Source: Angiostrongylus vasorum (taxonomy: Eukaryota; Nematoda; Chromadorea; Rhabditida; Metastrongylidae). From it: a DNA stretch of 64,000 bases. The translations under genes and the position numbers were made by a program. Below the pieces are notes generated by a model that was given only the letters and a program-made list of their open reading frames with translations, had not been told where the DNA came from and did not search any database. The stretch is taken from the NCBI GenBank assembly GCA_018806985.1, contig JADANN010000384.1:1-64000 (forward strand), given 5' to 3'. This document shows, piece after piece, positions 24,901-36,589 of this stretch; within the stretch, counting starts at the first letter, position 1; every line of letters begins with the position of its first letter.

Positions 24901-27900
24901 CCTCAGAGGGCGAGGTGCGGCAGCACTGTTCACTAAGTGCGAATTGCGCAGCACCATTCGCAACAGCAGACAAGTGCGTGCAGCACTGTTTTCGCCTCAG
25001 AGGCGAAATGTGCAGCAGCACCATTCTACAGTGGAGAAGAGCGGGCAGCAATCGTTCGGCAACAGAGGAGAAGTGAGGGCAGCACCGTTCAGCAACAGAG
25101 ACAAGGTGCGGGTAGCCTGTTTCGCCTCAAAGGCGAAGATGCGGGCGAGCACATCACGTTCGACTATGTGGAGAAGTGCGGGCAGCACCATTCGCAACAG
25201 AGGAGAAGTGAGGGGCAGCCTGCATCGCAACAGAGACAAGTGCTGGTAGCCTGTTTCGCCTCAAAGGCGAAGTGCGGGCGCCATCGTTCGACTAAGTGGA
25301 GAAGTGCAGGAGCGTTGCAGCGTTTCACAACAGAGGAGAAGTGAGGGCAGCTACCATTCGCAACAGAGACAAGGTGCGGGTAGCCTGTTCTCGCCGCAGG
25401 CGAAGAGCGGGCACCATCGTTCGACTCAGGAGAAGTGCGGCAGCACCATTCGCAACAGAGGAGAAGTGAGGGCAGCACCATTCGCAAAAGAGACAAGGTG
25501 CGGGTAGCCTGCTTTCGCCTCAAAGGCGACGCGCACCACTCGACCAGAGGAGAAGTGGAGGGCAGCACCATTCGCAATAGAGACAAGGTGCAGGGGTAGC
25601 CTGTTGCCTCAAATGCGAAGTGCGCGGCACCACCGTTCGACTCAGTGGAGAAGTGCGGGCAGCACCATTCGCAACAGAGGAGAAGTAGGAGGCAGAAACC
25701 GTCTGCAACAGAGGCAAGGTGCGTGGTAGCCTATTTCGCCTCCAGAGGAGGAGTGCGGGCAGCCACTGTTCGCACTAAGAGGAGAAGTGCGGGCAGCACC
25801 ATTTCGCAACAGAGGCAAGCGATGTGGGGGTAGCCTGTTTCGCCCTAAAAGGCGAAGCGCGGGCACCACGTTCGCGACTAGATGGAGAAGTGCGGGCAGC
25901 ACCATCTCGCAACAGAGGAGAAGTAGAGGGCAGCACCGTTCGCAACAGAGACAAGGTGCGGGGGTAGCCTGCTTTTCGCCTCAAAGGCGAAGTGCGCGCC
26001 ACGCTGCCTCGGTGGGAAGTGCGGGCAGCACCGTTCGACTCAGTGGAGAAGTGGGGCAGCACCATTCGCAACAGAAGGGAGGAGTGAGGGCAGCGCACCG
26101 TTCGCAACAGAGTGGAGAAGAGAGGGCAGCACCGTTCGCAACAGAGGAGAAGTGAGGGGCAGCACCATTCGCAACAGAGACAAGATGCGGGTAGCCTGTT
26201 TCGCCTCAAAGGCGACGTGCTGGCAGACATCGTTCGCCTCAAGAGGCGATGTGCGCGCACCACTGCTTCGAATCAGTGGAGAGTGCGGGCAGCACACCGT
26301 TCGTAAACGGAGACAAGGCGCGGGTAGCCTGTTTCGCCTCAAAGGCGAAGTGCGGGCGCCATCGTTCGACTACAGTGGAGAAGTGCAGGCAGCACCATCC
26401 GCAACAGAGACGAGGTGCAGCGGCACGTACCGCCTCGTAAAGAGCGCGAGGTGCGGGCAGCACCGTTCGCACTCAGCGGTAGGAAGTGAGCGCGCGCGAC
26501 CATTCGCAACAGAGGGAGAGGTGAGGTCGGTACGCTTCGCTAAAGAGACAAGGTGCGGTAGCCTGTTTCGCCTCAAAGGGCGAAGTGCTGCGCAGAGAGT
26601 GCCGATGCGAGCGCGCACCGTTCGAATAAGTGGAGAAAGTGCGGGCAGCACCATTCGCAACAGAGGAGAAGTGAGGGCAGCACCGTTCGCAACAGAGACA
26701 AGGTGCGGGTAGCCTGTTTCGCCTCAATGCGAAGTGCGGGCGCCACCGTTCGACTAAGTGGAGAAGTGCGGGCAGCACCATTCGCAACAGAGGAGAAGTG
26801 AGGGCAGCTGCATTCGCAACAGAGGAGAAGCGAGACCATCGTTCGACAGGGGAGAGTGCGCGCACATTCGCAGAGACAAGTGTGCAGCCTGTCTGCATCA
26901 GGGCGACGTGCTGTAGTGCTGCCCTCAGAGGCGAAGTGCTGGGCACCACTGTTCGATCCAGTGGAGAAGATGCGGGCAGCACCGTTCGACTACAGATGGA
27001 GAAGTGAGGGCAGCACCATTCGTCAACAGAGATAAGGTGCGGGTAGCCTGTTTCGCCTCAAAGGCGAAGTGCGGGCGCCATCGTTTCGACTATGGAGAAG
27101 TGCGAGCAGCACCATTCGCAACAGGGGAGAGTGAGGGCAGCACCGTTCGCAACTGGAGACAAGGTGCGGGTAGCCTGTTTCGCCTCAAAGGGCGAAGTGC
27201 GGGCGCCAGTCGTTCGATCTAAGAGGAGAAGTGCGGGCAGCACCATTCGCAACAGAGGGAGAAGTGAGGGCAGCACCCTTCGCAAAAGAGACAAGGTGCG
27301 GGTAGCCTGTTTCTGCCTCAAAGGCGAAGTGCGGGCGCCATCGTTCGACTAAGTGGAGAAGTGCGGGCAGCACCATTCGCAACAGAGGAGAAGTGAGGGC
27401 AGCACCCTTCGCAAAAGAGACAAGGTGCAGGTGCACCATTCGCGACAGAGGAGGGTGCAGAACTGACGCACTTTGGCAACGGAGGGAGAAGAGGGCAGCA
27501 CCGTTCGCAACAGAGGAGAAGTGAGGGCAGCACCATTCTGCAAACAGAGACAAAGGTGCGGGTAGCCTGTTTCGCCTCAAGGGCGACGTCGCTGGCAGAA
27601 ATGTTAGCTCAGGATGCGATGATGCGGGCGCACCGTCTCGCGATCAGTGGGAGAAAGTCGCGGGCAGCACCATTCGGCAACAGAGGAGATGGGGACAGCG
27701 TACCATTTCGCAACAGAGAGAGAAGTGAGGGCAGCACCCTTCGTAAACAGAGACAAGGTGCGGGTAGCCTGTTTCGCCCTCAAAGGCGAAGTGCGGGCAC
27801 CACCGTTGGACTAAGTGGAGAAGTGCGGGCAGCACCATTCGCAACAGAGAGACAAGGTGCGGGTGGGTAGCCCTGTTTCGCCTCAAAGGCGAGGTGCGGG

Positions 27901-30900
27901 CACCACCATTGCGACTAAGTGAGAAGTGCGGGCAGCACCGTTCGCAACAGAGGGAGAAGTGAGGGCAGCACCGTTCGCAGAGCAGACAAGGTGCGGGTGA
28001 GCCTGTTTCGCCTCAAAGGGCGACGTGCTGGCAGAAATGTTGCCTCAGATGCGATGTGCGCGCACCACTGTTCGACTCAGTGGAAAAGTGCGGGCAGCAC
28101 CGTCCGCAGCAGAGACAAGGTGTAGTGTAGCCTAGCCTCGTCCTCAATGGCGAAGTGCGGGTCGCCATCGTTCGACTAAGTGCAGAAGTGCAGGGCACCA
28201 CCATTCGACAACAGAGGAGAAGTGCGGGCAGCACCATTCGCAACAGAGGAGAAGTGAGGGGCAGCACCGTTCGCAACAGAGACAAGTTGCGGGGTAGCCC
28301 TGCTTTCGCAAAGGCGAAGTGCTACAGTACTGCTGCCTCAGAGGCGAAGTGCGGGCACCATCGTTCGACTAAGTGGAGAAAGTGCGGGCAGCACCATTCG
28401 CAACAGAGGAGAAGTGAGGGCAGCACCCTTTGCAGAGGAGAAGTGGGCAGCCCGTTTCGCAATAGAGACAAGGTGCGGGTAGCCTCGTTTCGCCTCAAAG
28501 TGCGACGTGCGGGCAGTACGTCATTCGACAAAGTGGAGAAGAGAGGGCAGCACCGTTCGCAACAGAGGAGAAGTGAGGGCAGCACCCATTCGCAACAAAG
28601 ACAAGGTGCGGGTAGCCCGCTGTTCTGCCTCAAAGGGCGAGGGTGCGTAGCACATCTGTTCGACTAAGTGCAGAGGTGCGCAGCACCATTCGCAACAGAG
28701 ACAAGGTGCGGGTAGCCTGTTTCGCCTCAAAGGCGAGGTGCGGCACCATCTGTCGACTAAGTGGAGAAGTGCGGGCAGCACCGTTCGCAATGGAGACAAG
28801 GTGCGGGTAGCCTGCTTTCGGCCTCAAAGGCGAAGTGCGGGCGCCACCGTTCGACTAAGTGGAGAAGTAGCGGGCAGCACCATTCGCAACAGAGGAGAAG
28901 TGAGGGCAGCACCGTTCGCAACAGAGACAAGGGCGGGTAGCCTGTTTCGCCCTCAAAGGCGAAGTGCTGGGCGCCATCGTTCGACCTCAGAGTGCGATGC
29001 GCTGAACAGCATCAGCTGTTCGACTTCAGTGGAAGAGCGCGGGCAGCACCGTTCGCAACAGAGGCAGGATGCGGCAGCACTGTTTCGCCTCAAAGGCAGA
29101 AGTGCGGGCACTACCATCGCGACTAAGTGGAGAAGTGAGGGCAGCACCGTTCGCAACAGAGACGAAGGTGCGGGTAGCCTGTTTCGCCTCAAAGGCGAAG
29201 GGTGCGGGCACCACCGTCTCGACTAAGTAGGAGAAGTGCGGAGCAGCACCGTTCGCAACAGAGACAAGGTGCGGGTAGCCTGTTTCGCCTCAAAGGCGAA
29301 GTGCGGGCGCCATCGTTCGACTAAGTGGAGAAGTGCGGGCAGCTCCATTCGCAACAGAGGAGAAGTGAGGGCAGCACCATTCGCAACAGAGATAAGGTGC
29401 GGGTAGCCTGCTTCTCCCCAAAGGCGCGCAGGCACCTGTTGCCCCGAAGGAAGAGCGGCAGCGCCGTTCGACTAAGTGGAGAAGTGCAGGCAGCACCATT
29501 CGCAACAGAGACAAAGGTGCGGGTAGCCTCTTTCGCCTCAAAAGGCGTGGAGAGGCAGGCTCGTTCCACTGAGTGGAGAATTGCGGGCAGCACCATTCAC
29601 AGCGAGAGGAGAAGTGAGGGCAGCACCCTTCGCAAAAAAGACAAGATGCGGGTAGCCTGTTTCGCCCAGCGGCGAAGTGCGGGCAGCACATGTTGCCTCA
29701 GCGAAGTGCGGGCAGCGCCGTTCGACAGCAGAGAAGCGGGCACCGCATTCGAAACAAGACAGTGGGCAGGTGGCCTGCGATGCAGGGCGCTGTCGTGCAC
29801 TACAGTAGGAGAAGTGTGGGGCAGCACCATTCGCAACAGAGACAAGGTGCGGGTAGCCTGTTTCGCCTCAAAGGCGAGGTGCGGGCGCCACCGTTCGACT
29901 AAGTGGAGAAGTGGCGAGCAGCACCATTTCGCAACAGAGGAGAAGTGAGAGGGCAGCACCGTTCGTCAAACAGAGACAAGGTGCGGGTAGCCTGCTCGCC
30001 CTCAAGGGCGAGACGTGCTGGCAGAAATGTTGCCTCAGATGCGATGTGCGCGCACCACTGTTCGATTCAGTGGAAAAGTGCGGGCAAGCACCGTCGCAAC
30101 AGAGGACGTGCGCAGCACGCTTCGCCGCAGATGGCGGAAAGTGCGGGCAGCCACCGTTCGACTACAGTGGAGAAGTGCGGGCAGCACCGTTCTGGCAATG
30201 GAGGAGAAGTGTGCAGCACGTTTCGCCGCAGAGGCGAAGTGCGCAGCGCCATTCGTTCGACTAAAGTGGAAAGGTGCGGGCAGCTACCTGCTTTGAGCGC
30301 GAGGCGAAGTGCAGCGGCACCGTCGCCTCCAGAGGCGATAGTGCGGGCAGCACCGTTCGACTACAGAGGGAGAAAGTGCGGGCAGCACCGTTCGCAACGG
30401 AGACAAGGTGCGGGTAGCCTGCTTTCGCCTCAATGGCGAAGTGCGGTCTCACCGTTCGACTAAGTGGAGAAGTGCGAGCAGCACCGTTCGACTACAGAGG
30501 AGAGATGCAGGGCGACTTCATTACGCAACAGAAGGAGAAGTGCGGGCAGCACCCTTCGCAACAGAGACAAGGTGCGGGTGGGTAGCCTGTTTCGCCTCAA
30601 AAGGCGAAGTGCGAGGCACCATCCCGTTCGACTAAGTGGAGAAGTGCGGGCAGCACCATTTCGCAACCGAGACAGAGTGCGGGTAGCCTGTTTGCCTCAA
30701 ATGCGAGAAGAGCCGGCACCACTCGCTCGGCTAGAGTGAGAAAGTGCGAGCAGCACCGTATTCGCAACAGAGGGAGAAGTGAGGGCAGCACCATTCGCAA
30801 CAGCAGACAAAGGTACGGGTAAACCTGTTTCGCCTCAGAAAGTGCGACGATGCCGGCACCAGAAACCGTTCGGCCTTCAGATGGACGATGTGCGCGCAGC

Positions 30901-31690
30901 ACGCTGTTCGACTCTGTGGAGAAAGTGCGCACGCTCCATTCGCAACAGAGGAAAGTGAGGGGCAGCACCGTTCGCAGCGGAGACAAGGTGCGGGTATGCC
31001 TAGTTTCAGCCCAAAGGCGAAGTGCGGGCGGCACTCGTTCGCCTCAGAGGCGAAGAGCAGGCAGCACCGTTCGACTCACTGGAGAAAGTAGCGGGCAGCA
31101 CCGTTCGCAACGGAGAGAGGAGGAGTGCGCAAGCACCGTTATCGCCTCAAGAGGCGAGGTGCGGGCAGCCTGTTTCGCCTCAAAGAGGCGAGGTGCAGCG
31201 CACCACCGTTCGAGTCAGACGATGAGTGCCGGAGCAGCGCATTCGCAACAGAGAGAGGAGGTGCGGAGCAGCACGTTTCGCCTCAACAGAGGGCGAAGTG
31301 CGTGCAGCACCGTTCGACTACAGTGTGAAGTGCGGGCAGCACCGTTCCGCAACGAGAGAAGGTGCGGGTAGCCTGTTTCGCCTCAAATGGCAGAAAGTGC
31401 AGTCGCCACCGTTCGACAAAGTGAAGAAGTACCGACAACGCAATTGCAACAGAGAGAAGTGCGGGCAGCGCCATTCCGCAACAGAGGAGAAGTGAGGGGC
31501 AGCACCCTTCGCAACAACCAGAGACTAGGTGCGGGTAGCCTGCTTCTGCTCGCAAAGGCGAAGTGCTGGCAGAAACTGTTGCCTCCGATGCGATGCGCGC
31601 GCAGCGCCGTTGGACTACAGCGGAAAATTGCGGAGCGGGCGGCACCGTTCAGGCACAGTCCCTGCGGCCAAATTCTCCGTTGCTCAGGAT
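19000..31690. repeat. Degenerate right part of the satellite
   Basis: From roughly 17-19 kb onward the monomers carry an increasing density of single-base insertions, such as GTGCAGGGCAGC for GTGCGGGCAGC, CTTTCGCC for CTTCGCC and GAAAGTGC for GAAGTGC, plus short deletions. Near 29,400-31,600 many monomers are barely in register. Either this is the normal decay at a satellite edge, where unequal exchange homogenises less, or it is residual long-read error in a hard-to-polish array. The insertion bias fits the second explanation, and both may apply. Confidence 0.75.
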
Positions 31691-32023
31691 TTCGTTAGAA
31701 CAAGAACCTACAGCTTATTCACCTTTCGTTTAGATGTCATAGAAAAATTATCGTAAAGGCACTGTCATTACGTTCGAATCGATTGGAAGGTTCATATATT
31801 TTGGCCACTACGAAAACGCAACGCACGCGGTGACAATAATTCGGTATAGAAATTTTCCAACTTTTTCTTCAGAAGTTAAGCATTAAAGCTCTAGAAAACT
31901 TAACAAAGGACTGGTCGTACGCTACGCCAAGAACTTTGTGAATTACCAAGCGAATTTCAAGACTACCCACTGAGAATAATTTTAGAAGTGTTGAACATTA
32001 ATGAATATTGGTGAGGCACAAAA
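31691..32023. other. Satellite border, unique AT-rich sequence
   Basis: The last recognisable satellite words (GGCGGCACCGTTCAGGCACA) end near 31,660. After that the base composition falls abruptly to AT-rich DNA. I see no gene, no target-site duplication and no telomere-like repeat at the junction. Confidence 0.6.
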
Positions 32024-32430
32024 TATTAATGGCAGTGTTAACTTTTTTATTTACTGCATATTACAATACTTTACGGCAGGGTATTATGTGCGTTGCTATG
32101 ATGCCCAGGTACTTGCAAAGCTCCGGATTGCAGGTGTCTGCGATTAGGAAATTCTTTTTACTCTTTCCAGTGGCTAACGCGTTCACCACCACACCGTGTG
32201 GGTTCTTCGTTTCGCCTGTCTCTCAGCTGGTTCTTTCGAGCGGTGCCATCAGAAACCACCCGTCAACGATGATGATTTGGAGAGCCCAAACCTGCTATAA
32301 ATCCAGTCAAGCTGATGCTGTATTCGAAATTTCAATGTTAACCCTTTTATTTACTGCCTATTACAATTTTTCACGGTAGGGTGTTATGTGTGGAGCAACC
32401 CACAATGATGCTCAGATATGATGACAATGG
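32024..32430 (+). repeat. Dispersed repeat family B (two copies flanking a family D copy)
   Basis: Two related segments lie at about 32,024-32,160 and 32,330-32,425. Both contain a TTTATTTACTGC..TATTACAAT core followed by CGG(C/T)AGGGT(A/G)TTATGTG. A third copy is at 51,450-51,560 (TTTTTATTCACTGCCTTTTACAAG, then the same CGGCAGGGTATTA word). Between the two lies repeat D, 32,175-32,320 (GCGTTCACCACCACACC, then CTGTCTCTCAGCTGG), whose partner is at 49,440-49,590. Neither family codes for a protein I can recognise. They behave like old non-autonomous elements. Confidence 0.6.
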
Positions 32431-32699
32431 TTCTTTAGCACAGTGCATATAATCAATAACTCTCAAAAGTTTTTAAAAAACTTCAGGCAGACACTATAAT
32501 ACTAAGCCAACAGAAAGTGATTATAGGAAGACTGTGCAAAAAATGCCGTGCATTCCACAAGTCGTTCTCCTCTAAACACTCTTGAAAAAGGAAGGGAAAC
32601 AGTGAAAGGAGTAGAATTACTAGTCAGATGAAATGTTCTGTTCCGAAATTGTTCATTAAGACATTTTGTAACCTTTAATTGATAAACTGTCCACAAACG
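32431..32699. other. No recognisable feature
   Basis: AT-rich sequence with short chance open frames on both strands. I see no domain, no splice-site pattern and no repeat shared with the rest of the window. Confidence 0.4.
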
Positions 32700-33030
32700 T
32701 CCGTACTCCCAATATGGAGTCGCAATCGTTCCATCAAGTCGAATCTTCTTCAGTGGAGCACCCGTGAGGTATCCCTTGAGGCAACCTTATCCGGAGATAC
32801 TCTTTGTTGTTGATAGTGATGGTCAGGCCATAGCAACATATTTCTATCCATCCTACGACATTCAGTATTGTACTAGCTAGACACCATATCGTGTATAAGA
32901 ACGACCGTGGACCATTGACACGGACCATCGGCCCTGAAGAAGGAAACGACGTAGAAACCTTAGCATAATAAACCTCTTTATCAACGTCGTGCTAGCTCAC
33001 TGAGAAAAGAATACAAATTGATTAGTCATC
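32700..33030 (+). repeat. Probable solo Penelope-type terminal fragment
   Basis: The segment around 32,725-32,815 contains GAATCTTCTTCAGTGGAGCA, which matches GGATCTTCTTCAGAGGAGCA at 51,845. The stretch near 32,970-33,025 (CTTTATCAACGTCGTGCTAGCTC and a following GAATACAAATTGATTAGTC) matches 48,790-48,845 and, in reverse, 48,060-48,090. Those regions lie beside hammerhead-like motifs and resemble the ends of the Penelope-like element at 45.6-47 kb. No hammerhead-like core survives in this copy. Confidence 0.45.
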
Positions 33031-33640
33031 ATAATTACTGATGATTACTTTGGAAAAGTCATGAAGATTCGATGGCTTAGACGAAATTTGAACAAGTAGT
33101 GGAAAATGTAGCTTTTGCAGCACCCATTTTGCAGTCCTCTTAATCACACCAGAACAACTGTGAAGCACAAATACTGGAGCGTAAAGGTGCTGAGAAAAAC
33201 TTGCAAGAATGTCTAGCATTTCGTGAGTGATCGCAATTGAAACACTCATTAAACAGGATCCGTCAAGGCAATACAATTATGAGGTAAGATCACTAGTAGA
33301 CAAAACTGCCTAGTAGCAAATTTGATCTTCCTTGTAGACGAAGAAGGAGCGTGTCGCTGCGATCGGCTTTTTAACGGAGGTTCAGTTTCTTTTTCTCATT
33401 TCAAAGGGTTTCTGGGCTCCTATTAAAATGCAGCATATTAGTGCGACCTGACAGCACTCCATGTTCTGATGTAGCTGCCTTTCGTCGACGCGGTTCTTTA
33501 ACCTTCCAGTGAAATTCTGCAGACGAGCTTTTTAAGGCTACGGAGCAACATGATCATCAAAGGAGAAGATCTCGCAGCCGCATTATATTGAAAAGAAAAG
33601 ACGAAAAGGGCTAAATGGATGTGATTTCCGCTTCTTTTGG
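33031..33640. other. Weakly duplicated upstream DNA, no gene
   Basis: No coding signal that I trust. From about 33,490 on (CTGCAGACGAGCTTTTTAAG) there is weak similarity to 41,530 (CTGCAGATGAGCTTCTATAT). This suggests the start of the duplicated flank that also precedes the secreted-protein gene copies. Confidence 0.4.
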
Positions 33641-34200
33641 AATTTGCTGATGAGATGTTGCTTGTCGAAAATTGTGGTCATTTTTCGTGATTCGATAAAT
33701 CCATCGATAGAGTTTTTCCTCAAATTGCATCGCTTAACGACGGCATTTTTCTTGATTTTGGAATTTCGTTAATTGTGAGAAAGCTAAAATTGTATGGCAC
33801 TGTAATAAAAGTGAGATGGCAGAGACCAATTTAGGCCGTAGCAGTTCGGGAAATCAACTCATTCGATGAATTATTTTTAAGCAATCGTCCACCCATACGT
33901 CGATCTCACTCAAAATTTGCCATACTTGACACTTCATCTATCGATTTCTATGTGTTCCTGAATAAGAGAGTCCTCAATGTGAAGGACGACCACAATGAAG
34001 ACGATGATTCGAAGATATTCGTTTTAATCTAGCAGTTCTGGAAAATGTAAAACTCCTGGAAATGTGAAGAAGGTCTTTGTATTTGTGATGCATGTTCCGA
34101 TGCAAGCAGTGTGTTCGGAATTTTAGACGCCTTCAGTGAGCAGTCGAAATTTTTGAAAAACTTAGCCTGCATTTCGACTTCAGTACGCTTTGTATGGCTC
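33641..34200 (+). pseudogene. Stub of the secreted-protein gene family (copy 0)
   Basis: The upstream flank at 33,650-34,060 aligns with the DNA before copy 1 (42,080-42,420): GATTCGATAAATCCATCGATAG against CAGTCGATAAATTCATGGATAG, then TTAACGACGGC in both. It also aligns, reversed, with the DNA before copy 3 (62,100-62,310). At 34,084-34,115 the end of exon 2 is still readable: TTTGTGATGCATGTTCCGATGCAAGCAG corresponds to the TTTGTGATGCGTCTTATAATGCAAGCAG end of copy 1, followed by the same intron start. Exon 1, intron 1 and most of exon 2 are deleted and exons 3-5 are absent. It is therefore a non-functional relic, useful as evidence that a segment carrying this gene was duplicated at least four times here. 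Confidence 0.7.
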
Positions 34201-34309
34201 CAAATAATTTCATTTGAAAACTTCCATAACAGTTTTCACTAGTTTGCCAAAACTCTGAACTTCAGGTGTTTGATTTCCTTTAAAGGTAGGATGACCTACG
34301 CGGACACTA

Positions 34310-34575
34310 AAGGACGCGTGTGGCGCAACGGTTGGAGGCGCCACTGCGACACATACGTAGAATCGTTCCCTGCGCGCATGGCCCACCAAGCCGTACATCA
34401 CTCCGGAGTAGGCTAATTGGTACCAGACTTGTCTGGAAGGATAGCAGCACCGGCGCGATAGATCGGTAGGCCGCCGCAAGTCATTGTAAAGCCAAGATAT
34501 GCATTCCATCGACCTCCAACAATACTTAATGAAGTCGAATGCATGGCGCATCCCTAAAGGGATTGATCAGTGCCG
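34310..34575 (+). mobile_element. tRNA-derived SINE, copy S1
   Basis: The head contains GTGTGGCGCAACGGTTGGAGG, a box A-like element, and about 30 nt later GTAGAATCGTTCCC, a box B-like element. Together they look like a tRNA-derived RNA polymerase III promoter. The body (AATTGGTACCAGACTTGTCTG, GGAAGGATAGCA) and tail (CTTAATGAAGTCGAATGCATGG, GGGATTGATCAGTGCCGAGAG) recur at 59,225-59,480 and 63,775-64,000 and, reversed, at 57,975-58,205. No poly(A) tail or target-site duplication is obvious. Confidence 0.75.
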
Positions 34576-34864
34576 AGAGTTTTATTATTTTCATCCTTAA
34601 CAGCAGAGTCATGCCAACGGCCGTTTCCGATCCTATACTCGCAGTCATTTTTTTGGCTGCTCACTTTTAAAATTATCTAACAACAATTTTCCAACATGTA
34701 ATGTTCGCTCTATAGATTCAAGGTGGAAAGAAAGAATATACTCATACTACAACGAAAATATTGCAAATCACTTAGCATTTCGGCATAATTCCATTGCGAT
34801 GAAAGCAAAGCTGATTTCAAGGAAAGCGCATGGATAGCTATAATAAATAGTGTCAAGGAATTTG
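34576..34864. other. No recognisable feature
   Basis: AT-rich linker between the SINE and the LINE. Nothing recognisable. Confidence 0.4.
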
Positions 34865-35356
34865 TTGGCTAGAACGTTCAGAGCCCAGCAAGCCATACGT
34901 GGGTATCAAAATGCTAAACACGGTAAAAAAAAACGGGCCTCATTCCCTCTGACCCCGAAAAAGACTCCCAGTTTCTCAGCGTTGGGTAGGACAAGTACGG
35001 AGAGGATGCTGAAGTCTCAGGGCCAAAGCTGCCTGGATTACAAAGAACTATGGAGATGATCTGTATCTACAATGCACGTGCACTTGCCCCCGAGTCCTCG
35101 ATAGAAGACTTGCTCATGCAAGCAAGAAGGATAAGGTACGACGTCATCTGGGCTGGCCGAGACAAGGCGACGCCAGCCTTTCAACGCCGTCTATGACACC
35201 GGAGAAGAACTGTTCCACGGAACACGCGAGAGTGGAGTTTTCGGCTGCGTCGGCGTTCTCGTCAACGCGAGTTGATCCATGAACATTCATTCATTCGAAC
35301 ATATTACAACCTGAATCGGACGTTTACGATTAAGGAGATGTGGATCAATACCGGCC

Positions 35357-35785
35357 TTGACAATCTTCGTCGCTTACGCATCGACGTCAAACTATAACGA
35401 AAAAAAAAGAAGTCGGAGCGTTCTATATGGATTGGAGAAGTTCTACAGAGAAGACCATACATTCTTCAAGGTCATCATTGGAGATTTCAGTGCCATGATT
35501 AGACCAAGAAGAACGTCTGAAGAACGTCACATTGGGACCCATGTATTAGAATGGAATGAACAGGGTGAGCGGCTGTCTAGGGTTTATCGTGGTGATCAAA
35601 GACCATCCATAGTAACTCGCAGTTCCAGAAGTCCCCACCCTCAACGCTGGACGTGGGAGTCTCCCAATGGAGAGTACCATAACGAAATAGACCACATTAT
35701 AGTAAATAGAAGGTTCTGCCTAACGGATGTCGCAGTTGACCCAAAATTCTACACGAGATCAGACCACCGTCTTCTTCCTGCTTGA
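35357..35785 (+). pseudogene. RTE LINE endonuclease (APE-like) segment
   Basis: A 142-codon open stretch covers the C-terminal part of an exonuclease-endonuclease-phosphatase (APE) domain, which nicks the target DNA for target-primed reverse transcription. Visible motifs are IGDFSAM (family consensus GDFNA, so the usual Asn is changed to Ser), WTWESPNGEYHNEIDHI (the RxTW and IDH region) and SDHRLL (catalytic SDH, bases 35,759-35,767). The N-terminal part upstream (from about 35,050) is in other frames. The Asn-to-Ser change hits a conserved active-site position, and the reading frame is broken on both sides. Confidence 0.88.
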
Positions 35786-36589
35786 TTCTATTTCTCGCGG
35801 AAAGGAGAAAAAAAGCCGCTAAATTCAAAAACCGAAGTCCCAGAACCACCGCAAACTGGGACTTATTCAATTCATTAGTCGGCTGTTAGGAGGATGCCGT
35901 TGTCGATAACATCGACGAATAATACGATCGGCTCATTCAACATCTTCACTTTAGCGCTATGAAAGCTGGAAGTTCGAAAGTCACCAAGAGACGCCTGTCT
36001 CCAGAAACATTCGAGCTGATACGCCAGCGTGGAATCGCACGAACTGCAGACAACCGCGAAATGACGTCCGAACTTGCAAAACAATGCAGACAGGCGATAA
36101 AAGAAAATCTTAAGCAGAGAAGAGTAGCAGTAAGCGTAGAAGCTGCAGAGGGATGGGAAATGCATTAGCAAAGCCCACCAAAGCTTCGCCAATTACAAGT
36201 CCAAGATGATTGCACTCCGACACCCAGACGGAACAGTTACAACGTCGAGAAAGGCAATGGAGAAAACCATTCACAAATACTACTCAGATCTCTTCGATAG
36301 CCATCTCCGACCTCGCCATATGAAATAAAGGAGGGATGGTGATATGTTGTAGCACCAGTTCTCCCTGTCCGAAATCCGACATGCCACTTCGTCGGTGAAA
36401 AAATCGAACAACACTCATGTCTGGACAGGATAAGATTAGAACACCTGAAGAACCTTCCGCCAGTCCTCGTAAACACACTGGCTCGCCTCTTCACACGTTA
36501 CCTGTCTGAATGCAAGGTCCCTACTCAGTGGAAGACCAGCAAGGCCGTGTTATTGTTCAAGAAAGGGTGACCTACACGATATCGGCAAC

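Larger units (their letters stand above)
1..31690. repeat. Large minisatellite array with 32-33 bp monomers
   Basis: One uninterrupted tandem array. The template is about 32 nt: a lead like AGTGCGGGCAGCACC, then an ATTCGCAACAGAGGAGA-like tail. At least four monomer classes alternate. Class A ends in CGCAACAGAGGAGA or CAACAGAGACA. Class B reads AGGTGCGGGTAGCCTGTTTC and then GCCTCAAAGGCGA. Class C carries GTTCGACTAAGTGGAGA. Class D carries CACTGTTGCCTCAGAAGCGA. All keep the same spacing of the GCGGGCAGC-like head, so they are diverged copies of one ancestral monomer. The A monomer is about 59% GC by hand count, against clearly AT-rich DNA to the right. Dividing length by monomer size gives roughly a thousand units (not counted one by one). 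The array runs off the left edge, so its true size is unknown. It ends near 31,690, where the repeat dissolves into unique AT-rich sequence. I do not recognise a named satellite family. Confidence 0.96.

Noticed and set aside
1..31690. CRISPR array
   Set aside because: The units are 32-33 bp, which is suggestive of a CRISPR repeat, but there are no unique spacers: all DNA between repeats is itself repeat. No cas genes are present and the flanks are eukaryotic.
1..31690. Telomere or subtelomere repeat
   Set aside because: No TTAGGC-type nematode telomeric repeat occurs in or near the array.
31600..31760. Transposon insertion causing the satellite border
   Set aside because: I looked for terminal inverted repeats, a poly(A) tail or a target-site duplication at the border and found none. 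The array simply decays into unique sequence.
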